NCBI RefSeq assembly: GCF_900112575.1
Contig: NZ_FOMH01000010.1
Coordinates: 251,988 to 315,987 of the forward strand
Length of the DNA stretch: 64,000 nt
Direction: 5' to 3'
DNA from: Flavobacterium phragmitis
GTDB lineage: Bacteria > Bacteroidota > Bacteroidia > Flavobacteriales > Flavobacteriaceae
Of the stretch, positions 1 to 9,781 are shown piece after piece (position 1 is the first letter of the stretch; each line of letters begins with the position of its first letter). The notes beneath the pieces were generated by a model. That model saw only the letters and a list, made by a program, of their open reading frames with translations, did no database searches and was not told the DNA's origin. The translations under genes and the position numbers were made by a program.

Positions 1-3000
1 ACCTCATCTTTTTTGTTATTACCATCAACTCCCCAAAAAGCATAAAAGGTTTGATTACCTGTTGCTGTAATTGCAATTTCTTTAATCGAATTCGGTGTTG
101 TTGCAGAAGCCGACCATCCGTAGAAAGTATAATCCTTTAAAGTTGGAATAGGCAAAGTCAATGCAGTTCCTTCTGTATATTCAACAGGAGTTAATCCAGA
201 TAGAGCCTTACCATCGATTGAATTCATATACGTAACCCCCGATTTCACAGCAGGTTTTGGATCTGGTTTATTATTACCTCCTTCTCCCCAAAAAGCATAA
301 AACGTTTGATTTCCCGTTGCAGTTGCCGGAATGGTTTTGAGTAATCCTGGTGTAGTTGTAGAAACCGACCAGCCAAAGAAAGTATACCCTTCCAATTTTG
401 GTGTTGGTAAATTGGTTACCGCTCCTTCCATAAATTCAGATGGAGATAATGTAATGGCTTTTCCGTCTATCGAATTCATATAATTAATTAGTGAAAACTT
501 AGCATCTGCTTTTAACCATCTTGGATCTCCAATTACTCCGCCTTCCAATGAAGCTTTCGCCAAAGTAGAATTTTTAGAGAAGCTAAAATCTCCCGTAACA
601 GGATTTGGAAATGAGAGTGATAACAATCCTAAATTATTAATTGTTTTAATATTAGTTTCAGTAACCGTAACTGTTCCTTTAACAACTTGTGAAGTTACTC
701 CAACCAAAAGATTATTGTCTAAAACTGCTTTTCCTGCACCACTAGCATGATTGGAATTGAACATAAAAATCGGTTTTGGATTTTCACGTTCGTCCTGCAT
801 GATATTGTTTTTGAAGGTATAAGTCGAAGTATTGCTGTACTGATTATTGATAAACACAAAACCATCCTGACTTCCCGAATTATGAATGGTATTATTTTCA
901 ATCGTAACATTTAAGCTTTCATTAACCGCATCTTTTTTCTGAAGCATTATAAAACTATTTCCTTTTTTGTAATTAAAAACTGTTGAATTTTTAATTGAAA
1001 TCGTATTTACAATATGAGAATCAGGCTGAATAAAACTCGCGCTTTCTGAAGCTGTTCCATCAACAATACAATTCTCCAAAATAATTTTGGAAATTGGATG
1101 ATCGCTCGCGCCTTCCGTTGCGAATAAACTCTGTTTAATCCCTTTAATGGAAGCATTTTTTATTTCAAAAGCCGATACTCCAGAACCATTTTTAAACTGA
1201 AATACATTCGAATAAGTATTCGTTAAATCAAAATCAACTCCTGAAAAACTGAAACTTCCTGAAAAGATTTCTGCTTGATCAGATGAAAATGAACCTGCAA
1301 ACACTGGTTTTGCATTTTCGTCAGGAACGAAAGTGTATTTATGATTTTTAACTGCAAGTGCTGCACTTGTGGTATAAGTACCGCTTGCCATGATAAACTT
1401 AGAACCATCTTCTGCGGCGTTGTATTTCTCCACAAAATTCTGCGGATTTACATAGACATCTAAACTTCCGTTTTGAACCGCTGTAATGTGATTGACCAAA
1501 CTATTGATATAAACTTCAATATTCGTATAAATGCCATCAACTGTTTTTAAATTTCCGTCGGCCGCACTGGCAGGATTTAATCCTTTTTCGGTTTCCCATG
1601 TATCAGGCATACCGTCTCCATCTGTATCTACAGGAGCTGTACCAGTAGGCAGAACTGGCCATCCTCCAGTTGCCGATGGTGTATCAATATAACCGTTTGT
1701 ACTTCCGTTACCTCCATTCATAATACTTGCAGTACCAGAACGGGTATCATCTACGGCTCTTTTGTCAACAGCATCTCTAAAAAGATTGGCTCCAGCATTA
1801 TCAAGAACTAATTCGTAAGCTTTTGCTGCACTATGAGTGGTTATTTCCCCTGGCGCATGAGGAGCGTTCAATTTGATTGCTGCTTTATCGGCATCACTTA
1901 CCGGAAGCTGACTTCCATGAAACTGACTGTAAACCCCGTACGTCCAGTTATCTTGTGTAGCTCTTTCAGAACCTACCACATAATTTCCATCTACAAAATA
2001 TTTCCCCCAAACTCCATACAATGGTGAAGTCGTATCTAAACTTCTTCCTGTAGATAAAATACGTTCTTTGGTAGAATTCGAAGTTCCAGGACCTGGTTTC
2101 CAATAATTGTTAACCAAGTTTACATTCATTGCATCTCCTCCATAACAGCTGTTTCCGCCCCAATTATAGATTACGTTATTACGAATATCAACTAAATCGG
2201 TTTTTGCAAAAATATCATTGGCATATTCTCCTAGTCTTGGATTTCTACTATCATGATGTGCTAACAAATTATGGTGGAATGAAGCATTTTTACCTCCCCA
2301 TACACCGCCGTAACCATGAGCTCCTTTGGCATGAACAGAGTTTCGAAGGCTTTCAGAAATAATGCACCATTGAAGCGTAAAGTTTTCATTTTGATAGAAA
2401 GAAACACATTCATCTGTTGACCAGCTCATCGAACAGTGGTCTACAATGATATTTTTCTGAAAACGACCGCCTAAAGCATCATTTTCTACATCATGTGTAT
2501 CGCCCATTCTAAAACGTAAATAACGCAGGATAACATTATTTCCTCTTACTTTAACATTGTAGTCTTTTAAAGTAATTCCACCTCCCGGTGCGGTTTGTCC
2601 GGCAATGGTAATATTATCCGTAATATTCAATTCGCTTTTAAGTGCTATATTTCCAGATACTTTAAAAACAACAATTCTTGGCCCAGCCTGATTAATGGCT
2701 TCACGAAGAGAACCTGCTCCAGAATCATTTAAGTTGGTTACATAAATCACTTTTCCGCCACGACCTCCAGTTACATATTTTCCATAACCTTCTGCTCCCG
2801 GAAATGCTGGAATTGTTTCAGTACCTCCGCCAGTCGCTTCTTTCTTAACTTCGATTTTTCCTTCTCCTATAAAGAATTCCGGATTCGTTGTTTTGTCGTA
2901 AGTTCCTTCTTTAAATTCTACTCCGTTAATAGTTAATTTTTGAACATTTAAAATAGTGTTTAAAGATGCTTTACCGTTTTCTGTCATAATCAAATTTAAA

Positions 3001-6000
3001 CTAGAACCAGCCGCTCTTTCATGGCTGAAAATAATATAATTGTCCTGACCAACTTTAATAGTTCCTGAACCAAAAGCATTCGCCGAAGCCCCTTCAATTA
3101 CAGTTGGATAATTTAAGGCAGGAAATTTGGTGCTTTTTTGCGTCACATCCCAAGTTCCGATAAACTCGCTGTTATCTCCTTTCAACAATAAAGTACCTGT
3201 ATTCGCATTCACTCCCTGACCTGTATTTAGCGGAGAAACAATTCCATTTCCTGAAATCGGCCCGCTTAAAGTCATTATCGTTTGATTGGCAATACCTGAT
3301 ATCATTTCGAATTTTACATTACCCGAAATAATCATTGGCGCTTCTAAAGTCATTCCTGCTCCACTGGTATTATAATACACACGCGTTCCTTCTTTAAAAG
3401 TTAGATTTCCAGTTGATTTATGAGCGCCTCTTAATCGAAGTGTTCCTGCTCCGGAGAAAGTCATATCGGCTGGAAAGACAGTTGCTGTTGTTTCTATTTC
3501 TTTCGTACACGAAACGGTCTTACCTGCAGCAGGCATTTCTGCAGGATTAAAATTTCCGGCGTTATCCCAGCTTTTATTTACAGCGGCTGTAAAATCATAA
3601 TCAAAATTAGTTGGAGGTTTTACCTCGTCCGGTTTATTATTTCCGGCTGTTCCCCAGAAAGCATATAAAGTCTGATTTCCTGTTGTTGTAGCTGTAATTT
3701 CTTTAAGAGAATTTGGAGTTGTCGCTGCTACAGACCATCCGTAAAAGGTATAACCGTTTAAAGTTGGTACTGGCAATGTTAAAGCTGTTCCTTCTGTATA
3801 TTCAACAGGAGTTAAACCTGCTATTGTTGTTCCATCAATTGAATTAAAATACGCAATAGAAGATTTTATTGCACCACCAATCGTCATACTTATACTGCTT
3901 ACATCGCTCAATCCGCCGTATTCATTGGCCGATTGGATTGTATAGTTATAAGTTCCTGCTTTTGTATCGGTATCTGCGTAAAGTGCATCTGTAGTAATAG
4001 CTATGATTTTACCTTCTTTGCTGATAACATAACACATGGCATATTTGTTTTCATCCCATTTTAAAGTATTCTTTTCTGATACCACAAGATTAGAAGGTTT
4101 TGTAACTTGTTCTACTATGGTACGCGGATCCCATTTATCTGTACCACTCAATACATTTTCTATCGTAAATTCATCAGCCTGAGCTTTTGTCAAAACTGGA
4201 TTGTAATTTCCTGTTTTTGAAACGCCGTCAACAGTAAAGGTATTGGTTCTGTTATCGGTATTAACAGCAATTCCGTTTCCGTTTACACTGTTGTATTCTG
4301 CGAAAAGTGCTGGATACGTTCCCATATTTGCCCACCCTAATACATTTGGTTCGTTGATCATTTTGGTATTCAGATAAACCGCTCTAGGCGAATTCTGCCA
4401 CGGACGGCCTAAATAATAACTTGTAGCTGCAGTGATTGTATTGTTATTAAAAATATAACCATATTGAGTTGCGGCATCATGATTAGGTGCTACGATATAA
4501 CCCGAAGCAACCGAAACCAATTTACATTCTTCAAACCAATGTGTTCCGCCTCCGCAGATAAAATCCACATCGCCTTCAATAGTAGATTTGTAATAGAAAC
4601 TTCTTTTTCCACCTGTAACTTGAGTATCTTGTTTACTTCTCAAACGAACTCCGTTATACACATTTCGGTCTCCTGCCGGATTCAATGCTGGTCTTTGTCC
4701 CGATGTTGTGATTCCGTCTTTGTGCTCAATGGTTACATTTTCCATATATAAATCATTGGCTTCAATAGAAAGAACAGCATTTTTGATTCCCCAACCTGGA
4801 TTTCCCTGTAGAATTACCTTATCCTTAGATTGCGCAATTAAAGAAACATTGTTTTTGCCTGATGGAAGTTTCAATACAATGTCCTGCGGATTTGTTCCGT
4901 CTCCACCCAGATTATAAGTTCCGTTTGTAATCAGTACTAGAAACCTCGAAGCCGAATTATTTGGTGCCAAATTAAATGCCTCTGCTATAGTTTTGACATA
5001 TTTTTTTGATGCAACCTGTTCGTCTGTGGCATTGGCATCAACAATCAAATCGAAATTACGTTTAACAGGAACCGGTTTTTCCATTGTTTTGAAGGAAAGA
5101 CTCAAAGCAGGCCCATCATTTCCTGAAAGATCTTTTATAAATCCTGCCGGTATCGTAAAAGTATATTGTTTGTTATACTCTAATCCGAAATAACTGAATT
5201 TTACTGTTTTATTGATAAATTCTGCGGTTAGATTTTTTCCGTTTAAAACAGCTTGTCCCGCACCAAACTTAACTTGTTCGTTATAATTCAGAATGATGTT
5301 TCCATTCGCTCCAACTGAACTAGCTAATTCAGCAGGAAAAGAAGATTCTAAAACTGGAGCATTCGTATCCACTACCAAAACCTCATCGGCTTTAATCATT
5401 AAATTGGAGATAATAGTTGCAGTAACATCAACAGCAGAGCCATGTTTTGGTCCATTAATGTTAGGAAACCATCTTAAATAAATTTTTTCTTTTCCTTCTG
5501 CTTCAGCAGGAAGAATTCCGCCGATAGAAGTGATCGTATTCGTGTTTATAGTTGTTAATGCCGAAACATTCACAAAATTTACTCCGTCTAATGAATATTG
5601 GAAAGTCCATTCGTCAGCACCATAATAATAACCTAGTAATCCCGATGCAACGTTTATGTTTTTATATCCTACTGTAGAAAGTGTCGTCATAAAATAATAG
5701 AAATTCCCTCTTTCGGTATTCCAGACACAAAAACCGTTTTTTCCTCCTCTGTTCTGCAGTCTTACGTTTGGAGCTAGAACATTATCGGCAACATTATATG
5801 CCATTAATTGAGGACGGTTTTCTATTTTAGAATATAGTTCCGCTACACGAGGATTCGCATACTGATCGGTTTTGAAAGTCCATCCCGCAATAAAAGTCTG
5901 ATTCGCAAAAGTTCCGATAACCGTTTGGTTTTGATTCATCACTACAGAAGTATTTAACGACGTAGAACCATCCGACCAATTACTGAACTTCACGATATCA

Positions 6001-6833
6001 TTTTCAACTGCCGTTATGGTAACATTTGTACCGTTTTCATATACCGAAAAAGCCCCGTCTTTACCTGCTGGAGCAATAGTATAATCTCCAAGACCAAAAG
6101 CTCCGTTTGTATTTACGGTTAAAGTATAAGTGGAAACAGCATCGTATTCTGCAATTAAAGTCGCATCGGCATTTATGGTATAAGTTAACGGATTGGCAGT
6201 TGAAACTACTGCGCCTTTATCATCTACCCAATGTTTGAAGTTATAACCGAAGTTTTTATTTGCTGTCAGCTTAACTTCAGTTCCTTTTATAAAAGTAGTT
6301 CCTGCAGGATTCAACGTAATTGTTCCTGCTGATGACGGACTAACACTAGTAGTCAGTTTATGTGTTACAGCATTTGGATTATCTGTTACTTTTTCGAAAT
6401 AATCAAGATTGAATAAATATCCGGTATTGGTAGGATGTTTAAAAAGGAACACCAAATCATAAGTTCCTGTCGTGGGCTGAATTGCCACAGAAAACTTCTT
6501 ATAATCTGTAAAACTTGTACTTCCTGAAACGGTAGCCGTTCCAATTAAAGTTCCTGTATCTGACCCTAACCTCATTTCGATTGTTCCGCCCGTTGCTCCC
6601 GCGGCGGCAATATCAAAACGCGTTACGAATTCAGTAAAATTGACCGCATTAAATTTAATCCAGGTATTGTTTTTAATGTAGCCTACATTTCCTCCTCCCG
6701 AAAGAGAAGCATTGGTTTCGGCCCGTGCTCCGGAAGCCTGATTAAATTTTTCGGCTTCAATTCTCTCAATAGTCTGAGAAAACCCCATTACTGTAAACAG
6801 TATGAGGAAAAGATGAATAAATTGTTTTTTCAT
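1..6833 (-). CDS. Giant secreted pectinase: CE8 pectin methylesterase fused to PL1 pectate lyase (3' end off window)
   Basis: One uninterrupted frame of 2,277 codons starts at the ATG at 6833 and runs off the left edge. A signal peptide (MKKQFIHLFLILFTVMGFSQ) comes first. Approximate domain order: CBM6-like module 20-150; divergent InlB-type repeats 150-320; an unassigned beta-rich stretch; bacterial Ig (Big_5) 490-585; CE8 590-903; FnIII-like 905-980; InlB-type repeat 986-1064; unassigned beta-rich region 1075-1330; PL1 1340-1700; a DTDGDGMPD calcium-type motif near 1740; DUF4957/DUF5123-like beta-helix 1780-2107; two further InlB-type repeats. CE8 keeps QDT (about 735), the VDFICGG aspartate (about 756) and LGRPW. 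PL1 keeps DHCSMSWSTDE (about 1465) and the catalytic arginine context HHDSRNPR (about 1528). Inferred role: demethylates pectin and then cleaves it by beta-elimination outside the cell. It is last in the pectin operon. A type IX secretion C-terminal domain would lie beyond the edge and cannot be judged. Confidence 0.92.
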   Translation of the reverse strand, partial: MKKQFIHLFLILFTVMGFSQTIERIEAEKFNQASGARAETNASLSGGGNVGYIKNNTWIKFNAVNFTEFVTRFDIAAAGATGGTIEMRLGSDTGTLIGTATVSGSTSFTDYKKFSVAIQPTTGTYDLVFLFKHPTNTGYLFNLDYFEKVTDNPNAVTHKLTTSVSPSSAGTITLNPAGTTFIKGTEVKLTANKNFGYNFKHWVDDKGAVVSTANPLTYTINADATLIAEYDAVSTYTLTVNTNGAFGLGDYTIAPAGKDGAFSVYENGTNVTITAVENDIVKFSNWSDGSTSLNTSVVMNQNQTVIGTFANQTFIAGWTFKTDQYANPRVAELYSKIENRPQLMAYNVADNVLAPNVRLQNRGGKNGFCVWNTERGNFYYFMTTLSTVGYKNINVASGLLGYYYGADEWTFQYSLDGVNFVNVSALTTINTNTITSIGGILPAEAEGKEKIYLRWFPNINGPKHGSAVDVTATIISNLMIKADEVLVVDTNAPVLESSFPAELASSVGANGNIILNYNEQVKFGAGQAVLNGKNLTAEFINKTVKFSYFGLEYNKQYTFTIPAGFIKDLSGNDGPALSLSFKTMEKPVPVKRNFDLIVDANATDEQVASKKYVKTIAEAFNLAPNNSASRFLVLITNGTYNLGGDGTNPQDIVLKLPSGKNNVSLIAQSKDKVILQGNPGWGIKNAVLSIEANDLYMENVTIEHKDGITTSGQRPALNPAGDRNVYNGVRLRSKQDTQVTGGKRSFYYKSTIEGDVDFICGGGTHWFEECKLVSVASGYIVAPNHDAATQYGYIFNNNTITAATSYYLGRPWQNSPRAVYLNTKMINEPNVLGWANMGTYPALFAEYNSVNGNGIAVNTDNRTNTFTVDGVSKTGNYNPVLTKAQADEFTIENVLSGTDKWDPRTIVEQVTKPSNLVVSEKNTLKWDENKYAMCYVISKEGKIIAITTDALYADTDTKAGTYNYTIQSANEYGGLSDVSSISMTIGGAIKSSIAYFNSIDGTTIAGLTPVEYTEGTALTLPVPTLNGYTFYGWSVAATTPNSLKEITATTTGNQTLYAFWGTAGNNKPDEVKPPTNFDYDFTAAVNKSWDNAGNFNPAEMPAAGKTVSCTKEIETTATVFPADMTFSGAGTLRLRGAHKSTGNLTFKEGTRVYYNTSGAGMTLEAPMIISGNVKFEMISGIANQTIMTLSGPISGNGIVSPLNTGQGVNANTGTLLLKGDNSEFIGTWDVTQKSTKFPALNYPTVIEGASANAFGSGTIKVGQDNYIIFSHERAAGSSLNLIMTENGKASLNTILNVQKLTINGVEFKEGTYDKTTNPEFFIGEGKIEVKKEATGGGTETIPAFPGAEGYGKYVTGGRGGKVIYVTNLNDSGAGSLREAINQAGPRIVVFKVSGNIALKSELNITDNITIAGQTAPGGGITLKDYNVKVRGNNVILRYLRFRMGDTHDVENDALGGRFQKNIIVDHCSMSWSTDECVSFYQNENFTLQWCIISESLRNSVHAKGAHGYGGVWGGKNASFHHNLLAHHDSRNPRLGEYANDIFAKTDLVDIRNNVIYNWGGNSCYGGDAMNVNLVNNYWKPGPGTSNSTKERILSTGRSLDTTSPLYGVWGKYFVDGNYVVGSERATQDNWTYGVYSQFHGSQLPVSDADKAAIKLNAPHAPGEITTHSAAKAYELVLDNAGANLFRDAVDKRAVDDTRSGTASIMNGGNGSTNGYIDTPSATGGWPVLPTGTAPVDTDGDGMPDTWETEKGLNPASAADGNLKTVDGIYTNIEVYINSLVNHITAVQNGSLDVYVNPQNFVEKYNAAEDGSKFIMASGTYTTSAALAVKNHKYTFVPDENAKPVFAGSFSSDQAEIFSGSFSFSGVDFDLTNTYSNVFQFKNGSGVSAFEIKNASIKGIKQSLFATEGASDHPISKIILENCIVDGTASESASFIQPDSHIVNTISIKNSTVFNYKKGNSFIMLQKKDAVNESLNVTIENNTIHNSGSQDGFVFINNQYSNTSTYTFKNNIMQDERENPKPIFMFNSNHASGAGKAVLDNNLLVGVTSQVVKGTVTVTETNIKTINNLGLLSLSFPNPVTGDFSFSKNSTLAKASLEGGVIGDPRWLKADAKFSLINYMNSIDGKAITLSPSEFMEGAVTNLPTPKLEGYTFFGWSVSTTTPGLLKTIPATATGNQTFYAFWGEGGNNKPDPKPAVKSGVTYMNSIDGKALSGLTPVEYTEGTALTLPIPTLKDYTFYGWSASATTPNSIKEIAITATGNQTFYAFWGVDGNNKKDE

Positions 6834-6948
6834 TTGGTTTAAAGTTGGTTTTAGTTAGTAAATAGTTGTCCAAAGGACATTTTATCTTCTCTTCCTTTTG
6901 ACGGTTTTATAAAATTTTAAATTGTTAGTTGTAACTATATTTTTTTTC

Positions 6949-7075
6949 TACCATTAAGATATTAAGAGAATTAATCTTTGCTTTGTGCTAAACCTTAATT
7001 CTCTTAATATCTTAATGGTAAGAAGAAAATTAAGCTTTATGCAGAACCTTAATTACCTTAATCCTTTAATGGTAA
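6949..7075. repeat. 26-bp perfect inverted repeat plus a third degenerate copy
   Basis: The arms at 6949-6974 and 6995-7020 are exact reverse complements over 26 bp, separated by 20 bp. The right arm and its left flank (CTTTGTGCTAAACC) recur as an imperfect direct repeat at about 7038-7075. Neither strand has a clear T-run after the stem, so this is not a standard terminator. It sits between the stand-alone CE8 gene and the giant CE8-PL1 gene. It could fold in the operon mRNA or be a dispersed intergenic repeat of the genome. Confidence 0.85.
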
Positions 7076-7079
7076 AACC

Positions 7080-8063
7080 TCAATTCGGCTTCCAATCTTT
7101 GAAAATTGCTTTCATTGAATACTCCTTTTTAATTTGTTCCGATGAAAGCTGATGCGACCAACTTACTCTTTTCTCGATATCTGCTCCTTTTCCTGTTGAT
7201 TGATATTCGGCATAAAAAGCGGTCTTTTCTGCTTCTGGTTTTCCCCAATTATGCCAGCCCAAAGGTTTTATATGGGAATCCATTTCGCATTTTATAAAAA
7301 CAGTTCGGGCATAATTTCTCCAAGGTCTTCCTAAGAAATAAGAACTATCTCCTGAACTGGTTGTTAGTTTGCAGTCTATAAATACAAACCCGTATGGATT
7401 AGATTCCGGTGTGTTTGCGGCAGTGATATAAGAACCTCCTTTTTTGGCGAAGATTTCACATTGGTCAAAAATGACAATTGAGCCTCCGAAAATGAAATCT
7501 GTCGTTCCTTCGATATAACAATTCTTATAGTATTGTCTGCTGTTACTTTCTCTTGGGTATAAAGTATCCTGAAAACCCAGAAACTTACAATTATCAAAAA
7601 TGATTCGGTCTCCGTCTATTCTTACTGCAACAGCTTGTCCGACTGGACCTGAAGAATTTTCAAAAGTGATGTTCTGCGCTTTAAAATCGTTTCCTGTAAC
7701 AATAAAACTAGCCGATCCTGAAGTTCCGATTGTTCCTTCAGTACCATTTGACTTTGAAGCATAATCATCATAAGTCAGAATCACTTTTTCATTGCTTTCC
7801 CCAATCAAGGTAATGTGATTTTTATTTAAAGGCAATTCCAGTTTTTCTTTGTAAATGCCATTTTTGATAAAAATTCTGGTTTCAGTCGTTTTCAAAGAAG
7901 CAACCGAGTTAAATGCCTCCTGAACCGTTTTAAAATCTCCCGTTCCCTTGGCATCCACTACAATATCATATTTAGATTTTACTTCGTCTGTCTTAATTCT
8001 ATTAGAATCACCATCTAAAGAAAAATGGAAAAAGAAAACTACCGTTGTTAGAAGGTTTATCAT
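7080..8063 (-). CDS. Pectinesterase (CE8), single domain
   Basis: This 327-residue pectin methylesterase removes methyl esters from homogalacturonan. The family's parallel beta-helix motifs are all present: QDT with acid/base Asp166, TTDFIFGG with nucleophile Asp189, and LGRPW with Arg246. A short hydrophobic N-terminus (TTVVFFFHF) suggests export, probably to the periplasm. The gene starts 11 nt downstream of the GH28 gene, so it belongs to the same operon. Together with the CE8 domain of the giant enzyme it gives the locus two methylesterases. One is small, probably acting on imported oligomers, and one is large and probably extracellular; that division of labour is inferred. Family assignment is secure. 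Confidence 0.95.
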   Translation of the reverse strand: MINLLTTVVFFFHFSLDGDSNRIKTDEVKSKYDIVVDAKGTGDFKTVQEAFNSVASLKTTETRIFIKNGIYKEKLELPLNKNHITLIGESNEKVILTYDDYASKSNGTEGTIGTSGSASFIVTGNDFKAQNITFENSSGPVGQAVAVRIDGDRIIFDNCKFLGFQDTLYPRESNSRQYYKNCYIEGTTDFIFGGSIVIFDQCEIFAKKGGSYITAANTPESNPYGFVFIDCKLTTSSGDSSYFLGRPWRNYARTVFIKCEMDSHIKPLGWHNWGKPEAEKTAFYAEYQSTGKGADIEKRVSWSHQLSSEQIKKEYSMKAIFKDWKPN

Positions 8064-8074
8064 AGAAATCTTTT

Positions 8075-9763
8075 TTAATTAATTTTTACTTCATTTTTAA
8101 CCGCTTCTAAGACTTTTACATCTTTATCCCAAATCATTTTTCTGCCTTCGCTATTTAATGTAATATCCTTTGTAGCTGCTCCGCCAACCCAAAACATTTG
8201 ATTTTCCCCAGTCGATTTAAAACCTTCAATATTTACATTCTGACTATTCGAAAAACTAACCGCAATTCCCGGTTTATCCAATCTTAAATCCAAACCTTTG
8301 AATTCGATTTTACTGGTATAATTCATCTGAATGCCAACATCTGCACGGATAACCATATTCTCAAACAAAATACCTTCAACAGGCATTTCCGGAATTCCCA
8401 TAATTTTCACAGCCTGAGAAGCACCGTTTACCGAAATGTTTTTGAAGTACATATTTTTGAATGCAGGTGTTTCTTCTGAAACCGGTTCTTTTGCCACTGC
8501 TACTTCGCCTGTATTTTTATCTTCTTTCAACGATTTTCCGAAATAATATAAATTGAAATTGATGGCATCTGTCGGAATATTATTCATTCGAATGTCTTCC
8601 ATCCAGATATTCTCCACCACTCCGCCACGCCCGCGAACCGATTTAAAACGAAGTCCGCAGTCTGTTCCGTTAAACGTCAGGTTTTTGGCATAAATATTTT
8701 TAACTCCGCCCGACATTTCGCTTCCAATGGTAAAACCTCCGTGTGCGTGATAAACGACGCAATCTGTAATTACGAACAGTTCTGTTGGTTTTCCTCGTTC
8801 TCTGCCTTCTTTGTCTTTTCCTGATTTAATACAAATCGCATCATCTCCAACATCAAAACGGCAATTGGTTACCGATCCGATTCGGCAGGATTCTAAATCC
8901 AGTCCATCGCCGTTTTGAGAATACCACGGATTACGAATCGTCAAATTCCGTAAAGTAAGATGTTCACACATTAACGGATTGACATTCCAAGCCGGAGAAT
9001 TCTGAAACGTAACACCATCTAAGAGCAGTTTTTTACAATTCACAAAATTGACCATAACCGGACGAAGTGCTTCTTTATAAGGCTCCATATTTTCTACCGT
9101 TTGTTTTTTAGGCAGTTTGTCTCTTTCTTCATTTCCCAAATATGCTCCTTTTGAAGGATACCAGATTTTACCGTCTTTAGATAAAACACCACTCGATTTT
9201 ACCAATTCGTCCCATTGTCCGGCAGTCATTTTTCCAATTTTGACTGGACGCCATTTAGCACCATTTCCATCAAAAATGCCTTCTCCGGTAATGGCGATAT
9301 TTTCCAGATTAATTCCCATAATAGGCGATTCGCAACGAATGACTTTACTGCCTTCAAAATAAGATTCAATCAGTTTGTATTGTTTTAAATCACTTGTAAA
9401 AGAAATAAATGCACCATTTTGTGTATGGAGATTTACATTGCTTTTCATTTTTATCGGACCCGTTGTCCATAAACCTGCCGGAATTAGAACAACGCCTCCG
9501 CCAGATTCCGAACATTTGCTGATTGCGTCGTTAATGGCTTTGGTGCACAATGCTTCAGTATTAGGAACTGCACCAAAATTGACAATATTTAAAGTGTCTT
9601 TTTTAAACGTCGGAATCTGTATTTCAGGCATTTTGAACGGAATCTTCAAAACGGAACTTTTTCCAGTAACATTTGAAACTACTTTCTTTTGACTTACACA
9701 AGACAAGGCAGTAAAAAGAAATACTGTTATGAAAAGTTTATTTTTAATTTTTATCATAATCAA
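8075..9763 (-). CDS. Polygalacturonase-like glycoside hydrolase (GH28), lipoprotein
   Basis: A GH28 beta-helix hydrolase acting on the galacturonan backbone. The lipobox FTALSC puts the lipidated cysteine at residue 22. Family motifs appear in order: NGDGLDLES near 286 (the NTD region), GDDAICIKSG with the paired catalytic aspartates, HGGFTIGSE, and RFKSVRGRGG (the RxK region). At 562 residues it is longer than fungal endo-enzymes and matches the bacterial exo-type group. The insert around residues 180-230 (rich in K and E) is outside the core. It lies 18 nt after the GH105 gene and 11 nt before CE8, as part of one transcript. Whether it prefers homogalacturonan or rhamnogalacturonan cannot be told from the sequence. 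Confidence 0.92.
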   Translation of the reverse strand: MIMIKIKNKLFITVFLFTALSCVSQKKVVSNVTGKSSVLKIPFKMPEIQIPTFKKDTLNIVNFGAVPNTEALCTKAINDAISKCSESGGGVVLIPAGLWTTGPIKMKSNVNLHTQNGAFISFTSDLKQYKLIESYFEGSKVIRCESPIMGINLENIAITGEGIFDGNGAKWRPVKIGKMTAGQWDELVKSSGVLSKDGKIWYPSKGAYLGNEERDKLPKKQTVENMEPYKEALRPVMVNFVNCKKLLLDGVTFQNSPAWNVNPLMCEHLTLRNLTIRNPWYSQNGDGLDLESCRIGSVTNCRFDVGDDAICIKSGKDKEGRERGKPTELFVITDCVVYHAHGGFTIGSEMSGGVKNIYAKNLTFNGTDCGLRFKSVRGRGGVVENIWMEDIRMNNIPTDAINFNLYYFGKSLKEDKNTGEVAVAKEPVSEETPAFKNMYFKNISVNGASQAVKIMGIPEMPVEGILFENMVIRADVGIQMNYTSKIEFKGLDLRLDKPGIAVSFSNSQNVNIEGFKSTGENQMFWVGGAATKDITLNSEGRKMIWDKDVKVLEAVKNEVKIN

Positions 9764-9781
9764 TTGTTGTTTTGGGAAACA

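Noticed and set aside
1..3880. The repeated units in the giant enzyme, considered as a CRISPR-like or tandem non-coding array
   Set aside because: They are long, in frame and encode a known InlB-type protein repeat.
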